NCBI RefSeq assembly: GCF_013373865.1
Contig: NC_050474.1
Span: 18,705,116 to 18,769,115, forward strand
Length of the DNA: 64,000 bases
Direction of reading: 5' to 3'
Source of the DNA: Monomorium pharaonis
Taxonomy: Eukaryota; Arthropoda; Insecta; Hymenoptera; Formicidae
The position numbers and the translations under genes are program-made. Positions 37,239-50,331 of this stretch are shown piece after piece. Each line of letters opens with the position of its first letter. Positions within the stretch are counted from its first letter, which is position 1. The notes beneath the pieces are model-generated. The model had not been told where the DNA came from and did not search any database. It worked only from the letters and a program-made list of their open reading frames with translations.

Positions 37239-38766
37239 TCACTTAAAGAATTGAATAGATATTATTAAATAACTCATAATCACTCCAATAAACTGAAAAA
37301 TAAATTTACTATATTTAATTCAAGAGCTATTGTTTACATTGCAATTCAAAATTAATTATTCATATATAGTAATAAACTAAATAAATTTTGTACTTACACC
37401 GCAAAATAGAGCATTGCTCATTTCAAAGAAATCGCAAGCCGTAAATGCTACTCGACGATGTTGAAGTTGACTCAAAAAGTCGTTGATTTCGTTTCTAACG
37501 CAATCTCGATCCAAATTTATGCGTAAGAAACTTTCTAAGATGACATAATTTAGATTGCAGTTGCTATTCCAATTACAATTTTGATCGTTGTCCAGGTTTT
37601 CCAATGGCGGTTGCATCTCTATACTTAATCGATGCCTTGCTCTGTTTAATTTATTAAGATCCACAGGTTTGCATTTCAGTACAATTGCGCATATGATTAT
37701 CCCGGTCTTGTCGGATTCTTGACGTACAAGTGTACAAATCCAACATGTTAGACAAAATTGCAGGGCATGCAAAATCAAAATAACAATATTTGTAAATATA
37801 TAATAGTAGTTAATATCATGTTTTTTCGCAACATATACGTAGATTCTAAATGATGAAGCTACGACCACAGTGAAACAGTTCGCCGAGTAGAGAAGGAGAT
37901 ATACACCGTAAATATCGTTTACCATAACGACAAGATCACAAATGCCTGCGTTACAAAATTTACAATTTGACTAGGTCTCAAAATTATTACTTCTTTATGG
38001 ATTGTATTAAATTATATCGCGCACATAGGATTACATTATCAAATTAAGATACAACAGATAATATTTGCGGAAACTTACCGTAATGCAATTCTCTGATGCG
38101 TTTAATCTTGAGGGCGATCCATGATGCATTGGATAACTCGTTCAGTTGGCCAATCAATTTATTTATTGTTTTAAATCTGTAATACAGCACATAGACAACG
38201 ATATCAAAGACGAAACTGTTGATCAATGATTGGATTAACATGCAGAAATACAGCAAGTCAGACATAATAGGATGATTTAAATATGTACAAGAGAGCTGCT
38301 TTATGTACACGATTAGTAATAAAAGACAGCAAACTAAAGTCACGAGAATCGCTACCACTTCTACGTTTTTTACTGGCTGGTTATTAATGTATGTTTCTTT
38401 TCTGATCTTTTGATCCAGTTTCTTTATTTTGTTCATCAGTTCCGGCCACTTGTCATACTGGCTGATTCCATGATAAACGTAGTAATAAGTCGACACGTAG
38501 CATATTATAACTGCTATAAAGAATACGATCCCGAATATAAGGTTGTCAAGAATAAAAACGTAATTAAAGAGGTGCATCGAGCCGTACACCATGTTAATTG
38601 AATACACGGCCAAATAAACGATACGTATGATTGTCGTCATTGCCTTGGAACAATTTCGAGGACGTGCCACGCCGACTCCTAGGAACCAAGAGATATATGA
38701 TATAAGATATAAAATATGTTCTATCGATCGTGAATTGTCGTTTATAAACATATTGCTCTCCTTCAT
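37239..38766 (-). CDS. Gustatory receptor (429 aa), SYLIISIQF variant
   Basis: Exon 1 38079-38766 (MKESNMFINDN start, an unusual N-terminus in the array), exon 2 37398-37945, exon 3 37239-37292 encoding FIGVIMSYLIISIQFFK and stop. Introns are 133 and 105 nt. The threonine of the TY motif is serine here. The junction codon is G|GC (LHYG-ICDLVVMVND). The loop at residues 65-80 (LFNYVFILDNLIFGIVF) is highly divergent. Exons are open with canonical splice sites. The copy is among the more divergent, suggesting an older lineage in the array. Confidence 0.9.
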
Positions 38767-39502
38767 TTTCGCCTTTTATTTTCTACTCAATCGACATTTT
38801 GCAATGGCTGCTGATAACATTAAAACTCTTCGCGATATACAATATTTTTTTTTTAGAAAAAAGTAAAGTTCTTCTCCAACCAAAACACTTTTACAGTTGC
38901 GCGTCAATTCTTTCTGATCTTCACGTAACAATAAAGAACGATGTATTATTTGTGCAATTCTGAAATATTAGATTGTGTGCGATTGGCTGCTCTTTTTTAT
39001 AAACGTAATGGTTTTTATCAATTTAACAGATCTAATAATATATACATTAATTGTACCCGTCATGTACAGACATTAGTAAGAAAAGATAATGGTCAATAAT
39101 ATAAGCTAAATAAAAGAAGTAAAACATATATTTAAAGTAGTATTTAAAAAACTTTACAACAATTTAGAGCTTTATCAGATTTAATTTTTTTTATTAGCAA
39201 ATGTTTCCCTGTTTTAACAAACGTTAATACGCAATACAAAATTTAACGCAAGAAAATTAGATGCTGACAGTAAAATATTTTCAATAAATGTTGTACTAAG
39301 TTTTTGTGTAAATCTAATTTATTTACTTTTATGTTTAATTACTTTATTTAAATATTACAATTATTGGTATTAGGAATTAAAGAGTAGTGCGTCAAATCCC
39401 ATGGGCAACAAAAATTTAAAAACTCCGTTTTTTAACGTATATGTAATATACCTGTGACGTGCAACAAACTAATGAACGTATCCTGAATATATGATAATCG
39501 TA
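38767..39502. promoter_or_regulatory. 5' flank and AT-rich spacer
   Basis: Initiator-region copy near 38810-38845 (ataacattaaaactcttcg), diverged distal element near 39090. The rest shares the aactccgttttttaacg downstream spacer landmark with other copies. Confidence 0.45.
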
Positions 39503-41028
39503 TCATTTAGAGAATTGAATGGAGACTATTAAATAAGTAATGGTCATTCCAATAAACTGAAAAATAAATTTACTTCATTTAATTGCTTCGCGAGATATTA
39601 TTTATAATACAATGCAATTCAAGAAACGCTAACTTTATATAAATTGTAAATAAATAAAAAAATGTTGTACTTACACCACAGAACAGAGCATTGCTTATTT
39701 CAAAGAAATTGCAGGCTGTAAATGCTATTCGACGATGTTGCAGTTGAATCGAAAAGTCGTTGATTTCGCTTCTAACACAGTCTCGATCTAAGTTTCTACG
39801 CAAGAGATTTTCAATGATAACGTAACGTAGATTATGACTCCAATTAAACTTTTGCTTGTTATCCAAATCATCCAATTGTATTTCTAAACCCGATTGAATC
39901 CCTGTCTCGTGCAGAATGTCATAATTCACTGGTTTGCATTTTAATGTAACTGCGCTCATAATTATTCCAGTCTTGTCGGATTCTTGACACGTACGTGTAC
40001 AAATCCAGCACATCACACCAAATTGCGTGGTACATAAAATCCAAGTTATAATACTTATCAATATAAAATAGAAGTTATCGTAATATTCCTTCACAACTAC
40101 ATAGATTCTGAACGGAGAAACTACGAGTGTGAGAAAGCAGTTCATCGTGTAAAGAAGGAGAGAAAGGCCATAAATATCATTTACCATGATAACGAGATCA
40201 CAAACATCTGCATTACAAAATTTTTTGTTTTAAATATGTCTCAACATTATTACAATTTCTCCATAGATAATATTAAATTACATCTCACATCACATAGAAT
40301 TACAATATTCAATTAGACAACAAAAGATAATATTCGCAAATCTTACCGGTATGCAATTCTCTGATGTGTTTAATCTTGAGTGCGATCCATAGCGCAGTGG
40401 TTGACTTATCCAATCGGCCAATTAATTTATTTATCGCTTGAAATCTATAATATAGCACATACACAACAATATTAACGACAAAACTGTTAATAAATGACTG
40501 GGCGGACATGTAGAAAAACACCAAATTGTATGCTAAAATTTCTACTGAATATATAAAGGAAAGCAGAATTTCTGCGATAAGCAGAAAAAGACAGCAAACA
40601 AGAGTCGCGAGAATCGCTACTACTACTGCCTTCTTTACTGGCTGGTCACTAATTTGTGTTTCTCCCCTGATTTTTTGATCAAGTTCCTTTATTTTGTCCA
40701 TCAACTTTGGCCACTTGTCATATTGTTTGATTCCGTGATAAATGTAATAATACGTAGACACGTAGAACATCGCCTCGTTTACAAAATACATAAACGACAA
40801 CATGTGGTTGGTGACGTTGTCGAAATCGAAAAGTTCAATCATGTTATACACCATGCTAATTAAAAACACGGCCAGATAAACGATACGTATAATTATCGTT
40901 ACAACTTTGGAACATTTTCGCGGACGTGCAATACCGACGCCCATGAACCAAGACATGAATGATATTGGACCCAAAGTCTGCTCTATCGATGACGAATTGT
41001 TGTGTACTGGCACGTGAATTTCCTCCAT
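39503..41028 (-). CDS. Gustatory receptor (422 aa, three exons)
   Basis: Exon 1 40347-41028 (MEEIHVPVHNNSSSIEQ start), exon 2 39675-40207, exon 3 39503-39556 encoding FIGMTITYLIVSIQFSK and stop. Introns 139 and 118 nt. In exon 1 the usual FVFDIVVYVLYYR is FVVNIVVYVLYYR, and AYYYIYHG is TYYYIYHG. The exon 2 linker (LDDLDNKQKFNWSHNLRYVIIENLL) matches the 34.8 and 42.8 kb genes. All splice sites canonical and no disabling change. Likely functional. Confidence 0.92.
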
Positions 41029-42023
41029 TTTCGTATCTTATGTTCTGATTATTTGACGTTTTAAAAACCAATTTGACTAGTGATTACGTTAAAGCTCCTT
41101 ACAATACCAAATATTAAAGTCTTTCTGAAGGCGAAACACTCTGAGAAACAGGAGTCGTAAATTTTCTCTGATGCGTCACATGAAAATAAGAAATAATGCA
41201 TTACTTCTGCAATTCTGCAATATTGCTATTAACTGCATTAACCTCCTTTATAAACGTAATGTAGTGTTAAAAAATTAAATTGATCTTATAATATGAATAT
41301 TAATCAGGCTCTCCATATGCAAATGTAATTTTTAAAAAACCATTGTCAATGATATAAGTCAATTAAGGATATTAAAAACCGGAAGTATAATACATATATT
41401 CTTAAATATCTGTGCTGTATTATTAAAAATATAATTTTTATACTGTAATAATTTAAACATTTACATTATTTTCTACCGTATCTTTATCAATATTTTTGCA
41501 TAAATTAGTAACTTTGATGTTTCCCGTTTTACAAAAGAAACAATTATTTCGAATTTTTCCTTGCGCATATATGTGATAATTATATAGTCACACATTCTTG
41601 TATGGAAGTAGATTAATGAAACTAAAAAGAATACTATACACTACAATTCTTTTGCAATTATTATTTATATATTATAAAATATATTTATATATATTATAAA
41701 AAATGCAAAAAGAAATTTTTTTAATATAAAGATTCTTGTAAAAATAAAAATATATGTTACCCAAGTAAATTTTTAAAGAAAATTTTAACGGATTATAGTT
41801 TAAAAGCACCTCTTGTTGAAAAAATTTGAAACATGTCAAATGTAAAGATCAAAATAAAAAATTGTTACATAAACAATATTATTTTCTAATGTACATATAT
41901 GTTGTTATAAAATTTATTATGAGTGACACACTCATAACGATAAGAAAGGTGTCAGTAACACCGATGACGTAAGTCGGTCAGCTGCAGCAGTCAGCATCGA
42001 CTGGCAATAAAAAAAATACTATC
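41029..42023. other. 5' flank, then AT-rich spacer
   Basis: Initiator region near 41082-41115, distal element tcaatgatataagtcaatta at 41346-41365. 41630-41900 resembles 33050-33300. 41918-42010 is a GC-richer stretch (ggtgtcagtaacacc and nearby short inverted repeats) of unknown origin, directly at the edge of the next relic. Confidence 0.45.
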
Positions 42024-42029
42024 ATTACG

Positions 42030-42204
42030 CTAACACATTACGCTGACACATGGCCAGGAGAATATGTATGTTTATCGTTACCTTTAAGACTTTCCAGATA
42101 AACGTGAATCTCCAACGCCCAGAAACCAGAACACATATTGGACACAAAATGTGCTTTATCGAAAACAAGTTATCTTCCACTTGCATATGAATCTCTTCTT
42201 CCAT
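42030..42204 (-). pseudogene. Gustatory receptor relic, N-terminus only
   Basis: Starts MEEEIHMQVEDN and reads through the RPIS...GVG...ARP region with deletions, ending at the first membrane span (HLLAMCQ). The N-terminal peptide is most like the truncated receptor at 2.3-3.0 kb. Nothing further downstream. Confidence 0.75.
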
Positions 42205-42819
42205 TATCTTCTCGTATTTTCTTACCAATTAACACGTTTCACAAGCAAGTGTGAATTATATTAAAATTCCTCGCAATAGAGAATATTTTAGAGAAAAATA
42301 GTAAACCGTTCTAAAAGCAAAACACTAACAAACGTGCGAATTATAAATTTTCTCTGGTAATTTACGAAGAAAGAACGTATTATTTCTGAAGTTCTATAAT
42401 ATTAGATTGCTTGCTAGCTATTCCTCGTAATATGACCTTAATACATTATATCCATTTAATAACATAATTAAGCTTTAAAAAGATAATCAAGCTTGATACG
42501 TGTGCAAACAAGGAGAAAGACGAAATGATTAAATTATAATTTAATAATCGCAGTTGATTCGCATTTACCACCTATCATACTATTGCTATTCTTTTTGTTT
42601 CAACCATCAAAAACTTACAAATACTTACAAAAGTTTTAATAACAAAACTTGTATTATTGGTATTAGATTTAGGTATTTAATTATTGGAAATTAAAAAGTA
42701 TCAAAGTGTATTAAATCTCATAAACAACAAAAATTTCAAAACTGTTTTTGAACATACATGTAATATACATGTGACGTGCAACAAACTAATGAACGTATCC
42801 TAAATACATAATATTCGTG
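42205..42819. other. 5' flank of the relic and AT-rich spacer
   Basis: A decayed copy of the shared 5' flank (about 42240-42480), then a downstream spacer with the aaaactgtttttgaac landmark near 42735. No gene. Confidence 0.45.
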
Positions 42820-44348
42820 TCACTCAGAGAATTGAATGGAGATTATTAAATAAGTAATGATCATTCCGATAAACTGAAAAATAAATTTGCTTTATTTAAT
42901 TGCTTTAAAAGACATTATATAAAATGCATTGCAATTCAATAAATGCTAACTTTACAAAAGTTGTAAAAAAGTAAATAAATTTTATACTTACACCACAGAA
43001 CACAGTATTGCTTATTTCAAAGAAATTGCAGGCTGTAAATGTGACTCGACGATGTTGCAGTTGAATCGAAAAATCATTGATTTCGCTTCTAACATAGTCT
43101 CGATCTAGGTTTCTACGCAAGAGATTTTCAATGATAACGTTACTTAAATTATGTCTCCAATTAAATTTTTGCTTGCTATCCAAGTCTTCCAATTGCATTT
43201 CTAGACCCGATTGAATCCCCGTCGCATGTAGTATGTCATGATTCACTGGTTTGCATTTTAGTACAATTGCGCACATAGTTATTCCAGTCTTGTCAGATTC
43301 TTGACGCGCGAGTGTACAAATCCAGCACATCACACCAAATTGCGTGGTACATAAAATCCAAACAAAAATATTTATTAATATATAAAAGTAGTAGTTATAG
43401 TATTCTTTCACAACTATATAGATTCTGAACAGAGTAGCTAGCACCATGATAAAGCAGTTCGCTGCGCAGAGCAGAAGATGAAGGCCGTAAATATCGTTTA
43501 CCATGATAACGAGATCACAAACATCTGCATTACAAAATTTACGATTTAAATATGTCTCGGTATTATTACAATTTCTCCATTGATAATATTAAAGTACGTC
43601 TCACAACACAAAGGATTACAAAATCGAGAAAACAAAAGATAACATTCACAAACTTACCGGTATGCAATTCTCTAATGCGTTTAATCTTGAGTGCAATCCA
43701 TGGCGCAGTGGACGATGTATCCAATTGGTCAATTAGTTTATTTATCGCTTGAAATCTATAATATAGCACATAGACAACAATATCAAAAACATAACTGTTT
43801 ATTAGTGACTGGGCGAGCATATAGAAAAACAGCAACTTGGATGCTAAATTGTTCTGTGAATATATAAAATAAAACAGAATGTGTATGATCGGCACGAAAG
43901 GACAACAAGCGAATGTTGTGAGAATTGCTACAACTTCGGCCTTCTTTACTGGCTGATCACTAATGTACATTTCTCTCCTGATTTTTTGATCGAGTTCCTT
44001 TATTTTGTCCATCAGCTTAGACCACTTGTTATATTGCCTGATTCCGTGATAAATATAGTAATACGCCGACACGTAGCACATCACCTTGTTCATAAAATAT
44101 ATGATCGAGAACATGTTACTGTAAAAATGGGTGACGGTAACGAAATTGAGGAGGTAAATCACGTTGCACACCATGGTAACTGAACACACAGCCAGATGAA
44201 CGATACGTATAATTATCGTTACAACCTTGGAACATTTTTGCGGACGTGCAATACCGGCGCCCATGAACCAAGACGTGTATAATATTGGACGTAAGGTCTG
44301 CTCTACTGACGGCGAGTTGTCATATACCGGCACATGGATTTCCTTCAT
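42820..44348 (-). CDS. Gustatory receptor (425 aa, three exons)
   Basis: Exon 1 43658-44348 (MKEIHVPVYDNSPSVEQ start), exon 2 42992-43524, exon 3 42820-42873 encoding FIGMIITYLIISIQFSE and stop. Introns 133 and 118 nt. The ARPRKC motif is ARPQKC. The loop after span 1 reads YLLNFVTVTHFYSNMF. Exon 2 is almost superimposable on that of the 34.8-36.4 kb gene, whereas exon 1 differs more, which suggests gene conversion or exon-wise exchange. Intact and likely functional. Confidence 0.92.
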
Positions 44349-46235
44349 TTTTGTTTCCTATCTTTTAGTCAATTGACGTTTTAAAATTAAATTTGACTAC
44401 TGTTTATATTAAAGTCTCTTGCAATACTAAATATTTTATAGATAAAATATTATAAAGAATAAAATATTGACTTTCTGGAAGAGCAAAACACTCTGACAAG
44501 CAAGTCTCGTAAATTCTCTCGGATGCGTCACATAACAATAAAGAATGATGTATCACTTTTGCAATTCTGCAATGTAGCATACAATTCTGTCCTCTTTTAT
44601 AAACGTAAAGCAATTTGATAAATTAAATAGATCTAACGAAATAAATATTAATCTGCCTTATCATGTGCAAATGTAATTAAAAAATGACAATCGGCAATGA
44701 TATGATCCAATTACGTGTATTAAAAATTAAAATTATTATATGTACATTTTTAAATAAATGTGCTGTATTATTTAAAAAACTTTTTTTTACTGCAGTAATT
44801 TAAATAATTAAATTACCTTCTGCCATATGTTTACCAATATTTTATAATAAATTAGTAATTTCTACGTTTTTTTGTTACAATCATTTAATGGTTTTTTTTG
44901 CGTAAGGATATGTACACCACATATTGCTGAAAATAAATTAAAGAAATTTAAAAAATACTCTAAACAACAATTTTTTTCCAATCAATATTTATATATTATA
45001 AGATATATATATTTAAAAGTTTAAAAATTGCTAAAAATCATTTAATACATAACAGATATTTTTAGAAATAATGTAATAATCAACCAAATTTTTAATGATA
45101 ATCATTGTTTTAAACATAACCGATTATGGTCAAAAGTACTTCTAATCGAAAAAATTTGAAACTTGTTAAATATAAGAACAAAATAAAAGATTGATATATA
45201 AACAATATTATTTTATAATGTACATGTATGTAATTATTATAACATTTTAATTTAAAAATATATTAAACATATATTATTAACAATTTTTTTGAATATATGT
45301 TATAAAAGCGTTGAAAACATTGACTACAAAAATAACATAATCTTAAAAATTTATTACAAAAATTAACAAACTAGTTAAACTTGAAGTTTACAGTAATGCC
45401 TCTTGAGTACACTTGCGAAATTTTGTTAAAACATTTACGTTTAATATATGCAACATATTTTTCATTAAACGCTCACAATTGGTATTTTAAAGCACAAATA
45501 AGGTACTTAAACTATTAAATTCAATTATTTTTTATTACAAATTTGCATATTTATTAATAATTGTAATAATCCATGTCTAATAATAATTTAACTTTTTATT
45601 AAGCAAATCTTATACTTTAAAATCATATATTATCAGTGCATTTACCGTGGTCTACAATAAAATGCCTTTTTGTATTAAAACTTGTGAACTCATATTACAA
45701 ACGTCTTAAAAAAGAAGCGTTTAAAAATTATAATTTTATTATTTAATTATTTTGTTATAAAATATTACTATGCTTTAATAACAGCAATCGATTCGCATTT
45801 GCCTTCCTTACATACGCTATTCTTTCTGTTTTAATCTAAACGTCAAAAATACATTAAAAAATTTTAATATCAAAACTTGATAACAATTTATAAATTTCAT
45901 AAGATTTATTTCTTATAATTATCAATTTTCCATTTTAAAAACTGTTTGTCAATACACAATGTAAATTTAACGCAAAATCCTATGCGTTTGCAGATCCCAA
46001 ATATTTTTGAACATTATACTAGGTTTCAGTACACATTTCTCTAAATCATTTACTCTATATTTAATTACTTTATTAAATATTGCAATTATTGGTATTTGAA
46101 AGTAAGGAATATCAAAGTGCTTCAAATCTAAGAAGCAGCAAAAGTTTGTAAATTTTGTTTCTTAATGTGCATAATACTTATGGAATAAACAACAAATTGA
46201 TAAACGTATCCTGAATAGAGTATAAGATATTTATA
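44349..46235. other. 5' flank and long AT-rich spacer
   Basis: Initiator region near 44401-44430, distal element variant gcaatgatatgatccaatta at 44694-44713. 45420-45800 is a spacer block found inverted at 51712-52085 and direct at 54036-54360; 45690-46230 recurs at 48220-48790. No gene. Confidence 0.5.
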
Positions 46236-47775
46236 TCACTCAGAAAATTGAATGGAGATTATCAAATAAGTGATGATCACTCCGATAAACTGAAACAAAA
46301 GTTTATTTTATTTAATTGCTTCGAGAGCTGTTATTTGCCTTGCAATTCATAAGTAATTAATATTACATAAATTATAAAAAAGTAAATAAATTTAGTACTT
46401 ACACCACAAAACAAAGCATTGTTCATTTCGAAGAAATCACAGGCCGTAAATGCTACTCGACGATGCTGCAGTTGCAGCGAAAAGTCATTGATCTCATTTC
46501 TGACATACTCTCTGTCCAGGTCTCTGCGCAAGAGATTTTCTATGATGACATAATTTAGTTTTAGATTGTTAGTACAATTACATATTTGTTTGCCGTTCAG
46601 GTCTTTTAATTGTACCTCTAGACCTGATTTAATTCTTATCTCGTGTAGTATGTCATAATTCAGAGGTTTAGATTTCAGTACAATTGCACATATAATTATC
46701 CCAGTCTTGTCAGATTCTTGACGCACAAGTGTGCAAATCCAACACATCAAACCGAATTGGATAGTATACAAAATCCAAATTATATTATGTATAAACAAAT
46801 AATGGTAGAAGTTATAATATTCTTTTACAACTATATAGTTTGTGAACAAAGTAGCTACGATCGTGGTAAAGCAATTCGCCGCGCAGAGAAGGAAATAAAG
46901 GCCGTATATGTCGTTTACCATGATGACGAGATCACAAGCATCTGCATTTCAGAATTTACGATTCGATTACGTCTCGGTATTATTACGATTTCTACGTAGA
47001 CAATATTAAATTACATTGCACACCACATAAAATTAGAATTCCGAATTACAAAATAAAAGATATGTATATAATATTTGCAAATCTTACCGGCATGTAATTC
47101 TCTGATGCGTTTAATCTTGAATGCCATCCATGGCACACTGGACAACTTCAATTGACTAATTAATTTATTTATTGTTTGGAATCTGTAATATAGCACATAG
47201 ACAACAGCATCAAAGACGAAACTGTTAATCAACGACTGAGCTAAAATGTAATAAAACAAAGAGCCGGACCAAGCAACGTCCTTCGAATGTAGAAAGAAAG
47301 ACCAGATATGTACAATAAACAAAAGAAAACAGCAAGCAAATGTTGCGAGAATCGCTACTACTTCTGCTTTTTTTACTGGCTGGTCATTAATGTGTGTTTC
47401 TCTCCTGATTCTTTGATCAAGCTCTTCTATTTTGTCCATCAGCATTAGCCACTTGTCGTATTGCCTGATTCCGTGATAAAGAATGTAATACGCCGACACG
47501 TAGCATGTAACAATGTTCATGAGAAATACAAGCAGAAATATGTGATTGTAAAAATTGGAGACACTAACGAAATAGAGGAGATCAATCACATTGTACATCA
47601 TGCTAACTGAACACACGACCAGATGAACGATACATGTAACTGTCGTGACAACTTTGGAACATTTTCGCGGACGTGCAATACCGATGCCCATAAACCATGA
47701 CGTGTATGATATTGGACGTAAGATCTGCTCTATCGGTGGCGAGTTGTCGTGTATTGGCACACGAAATTCCTCCAT
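46236..47775 (-). CDS. Gustatory receptor (426 aa, three exons)
   Basis: Exon 1 47088-47775 (MEEFRVPIHDNSPPIEQ; an upstream in-frame ATG 40 codons earlier is unlikely because paralogues start at MEE), exon 2 46403-46941, exon 3 46236-46289 encoding FIGVIITYLIISIQFSE and stop. Introns 146 and 113 nt. A run of seven T on the plus strand in the PVKKAEV codons is intact here but one base shorter in the next copy. It forms a young group with the copies at 48.8 and 54.8 kb (MEEFRV/MEVLHL starts, HIWSFF in span 3, LYFVSV loop). Likely functional. Confidence 0.92.
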
Positions 47776-48793
47776 TTTTGTCTCTTGTCTTCTAGTTATG
47801 TGACGTTTAAAAAAAAAACAAATTTTATTACTGATTACGTTAAAGCTCCTTGCAATACTAAATATTGAAGTCTTTCTGGAAGTAAATTCTGACAAATTGG
47901 CGGCGTCGCAAATTTTCTCTGATGCGTCACAATAAAGAAAGACGTATTACTTCTGCACTTTTGCAATATTGCATGCTATTAGCTGTTCTCCTTCATAAAC
48001 GTAATGTGGTTTTAATAAATTAAATTGATCTTATAAAGTAAATATTAATGAAGCTTACCATGTGCAAAGGAAAACAATCGTTAATGATATGAGTCAACTA
48101 AGGATATTAAAAATCAAAAGCGTAATATATATTTTTTTTTAAGTAAATGTGATGTATTATTAAAGAAATAATTTTTTATACTGCAATAGTTTAAACATTT
48201 AAATTATTAAAATGGCTTTGTGTATGAAAACTTGTAAACTCATATTACAGACGTCTTAAAAAAGAAGCTCTTAAAAATTATAATTTTATTATTTTACTAT
48301 TTTATTACAAAATATTACTATGCTTTAATAACAGCATCGATTCGCATTTGTTTCTTTGTTACATATGCTATTCTTTTTTTTTTAATCTAAATGTCAAGAA
48401 TACATTGAAAATTTTTAATATCGAAGTATCAAAATAATAACAATTTATAAATTTCACAAGACTTATTTCTTATAATTATCAATTTTCCATTAAAAAAATT
48501 ACTTGTCAATACGCAATGTAAATTTAACGCAAAATCCTATGTGTTTGTAAATCTCAAAATATTTTTGGACATTATACTACGTTTCTCTACACATCTCTCT
48601 AGATCATTTACACTACATTTAATTACTTTATTAAATACTGCAATTATTGGTATTGAAAATTAAGGAATATCAAAGTGCTTCAAATCTAATAGGTAGCAAA
48701 AGTTATAAAATTTCGTTTTTAAATGTGCATAATACCTATGGCATAAAAAACAAATTGATAAACGTATCTTGAATAGAGTATATGATATTTATA
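47776..48793. other. 5' flank and duplicated spacer
   Basis: Initiator region near 47833-47866, distal element ttaatgatatgagtcaacta at 48081-48100. 48220-48790 duplicates 45690-46230. Confidence 0.55.
48081..48100 (-). promoter_or_regulatory. Conserved distal upstream element
   Basis: Copy of the array-wide 20-mer, about 305 bp upstream of the ATG at 47775. One of the AP-1-like bases is changed (gagtcaacta). Confidence 0.35.
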
Positions 48794-50331
48794 TCACTCA
48801 GCGAATTGAATGGAAATTATCAAATAAGTGATGATCACTCCGATAAACTAAAACAAAAGTTTATTTTATTTAATTGCTTCGAGAGTTGTTATTTGCATTG
48901 CAATTCATAAGTAATTAATAACACATAAATTATAAAAAAATAAATAAATTTTGTACTCACACCACAGAATAGTGCATTGCTCATTTCGAAAAAATTGCAA
49001 GCCGTAAAGACTACTCGGCGATGTTGCAGTTGCAGCGAAAAATCATTGATCTCGTTTCTGACATATTCTCTGTCCAAGTCTCTACGCAAGAGATTTTCTG
49101 ATGATGACATAATTTAGATTGTTAGTACAATTACAATTTTGCTTGCTGTTCAGGTCTTTTAATTGTACCTTTATACCTGATTTAATTCTTGTCTCGTGTA
49201 ATATGTCATAATTCAGAGGTTTACATTTCAGTACAATTGCGCATATAATTATTCCAGTCTTGTCAGATTCTTGACGCACAAGTGTGCAAATCCAACACAT
49301 CAAACCGAATTGCATAGTATATAAAATCCAAATTATATTATTTGTCAACATATAATGATAGTAGTTATAGTATTCTTTCGCAACTATGTAGTTTGTGAAC
49401 AAAGTAGCTACGATCGTGGTAAAGCAATTCGCCGCGCAGAGAAGAAAATGAAGGCCGTACATGTCGTTTACCATAATGACGAGATCACAAACATCTGCAT
49501 TTCAGGATTTACAATTTGATTACGTCTTGATATTATTACAATTTCTTCGTAGACAATATTAAATTACATCGCATCACATAAGATTACAATATCGAATTAC
49601 ACAAAACAAAAAATATATATAATATTTGCAAATCTTACCGGCATGTAATTCTCTGATGCATTTAATCTTGAATGCCATCCATTGCGCACTGGACGACTCC
49701 AATTGACCAATTAATTTATTTATTGTTTGGAATCTGTAATATAGTACATAGACAACAGCATCAAAGACGAAACTGTTAATCAACGACTGGGCTAAAATGT
49801 AATAAAACAAACAGTCGGACAAATAAACGTCCTTCAAATGTATAAAGAAAGACCAGATATGTACAATAAACAAAAGAAAACAGCAAGAAAATGTTGCGAA
49901 AATTGCTACTACTTCTGCTTTTTTACTGGCTGGTCATTAATGAGTGTTTCTCTCCTGATTCTTTGATCGAGCTTTTTTATTTTGTCCATCAGCTTTAGCC
50001 ACTTGTTGTATTGCCTGATTCCATGATAAAAAATGTAATACGCCGATACGTAGCATGTAACCATGTTCATGAAGAATATGTACAGAAATATGTGATTGGA
50101 CTTATTAATGCTACTAACACTAACAAAATAGAGGAGATCAATCACGCTGTACACCATGCTAACTGAACACACGACCAGATGAACGATATATATAATTGTT
50201 GTGACAACTTTAGAACATTTTCGCGGACGTGCAATACCGATGCCCATAAACCATGACGTATATGATATTGGACGTAAGATCTGCTCTATCGATGGCGAGT
50301 TGTCGTGTATTGGTAAATGCAATACCTCCAT
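48794..50331 (-). pseudogene. Gustatory receptor pseudogene with two frameshifts
   Basis: Full-length layout: exon 1 49639-50331 (MEVLHLPIHDN start), exon 2 48961-49494, exon 3 48794-48847 encoding FIGVIITYLIISIQFAE. A one-base deletion in an A homopolymer (six instead of seven, about 49919-49926) shifts frame after NDQPVKK. A one-base insertion near 49100 shifts frame after NLNYVII in exon 2. All splice sites and the C-terminal motif remain intact and the rest is nearly identical to the 46.2 and 54.8 kb copies, so inactivation is very recent or one site is a sequencing error. Confidence 0.85.

Noticed and set aside
47776..47895. Extended N-terminus of the 46.2-47.8 kb receptor
   Set aside because: The extra 40 codons lie in the conserved 5' flank, and all paralogues begin at the internal ATG.
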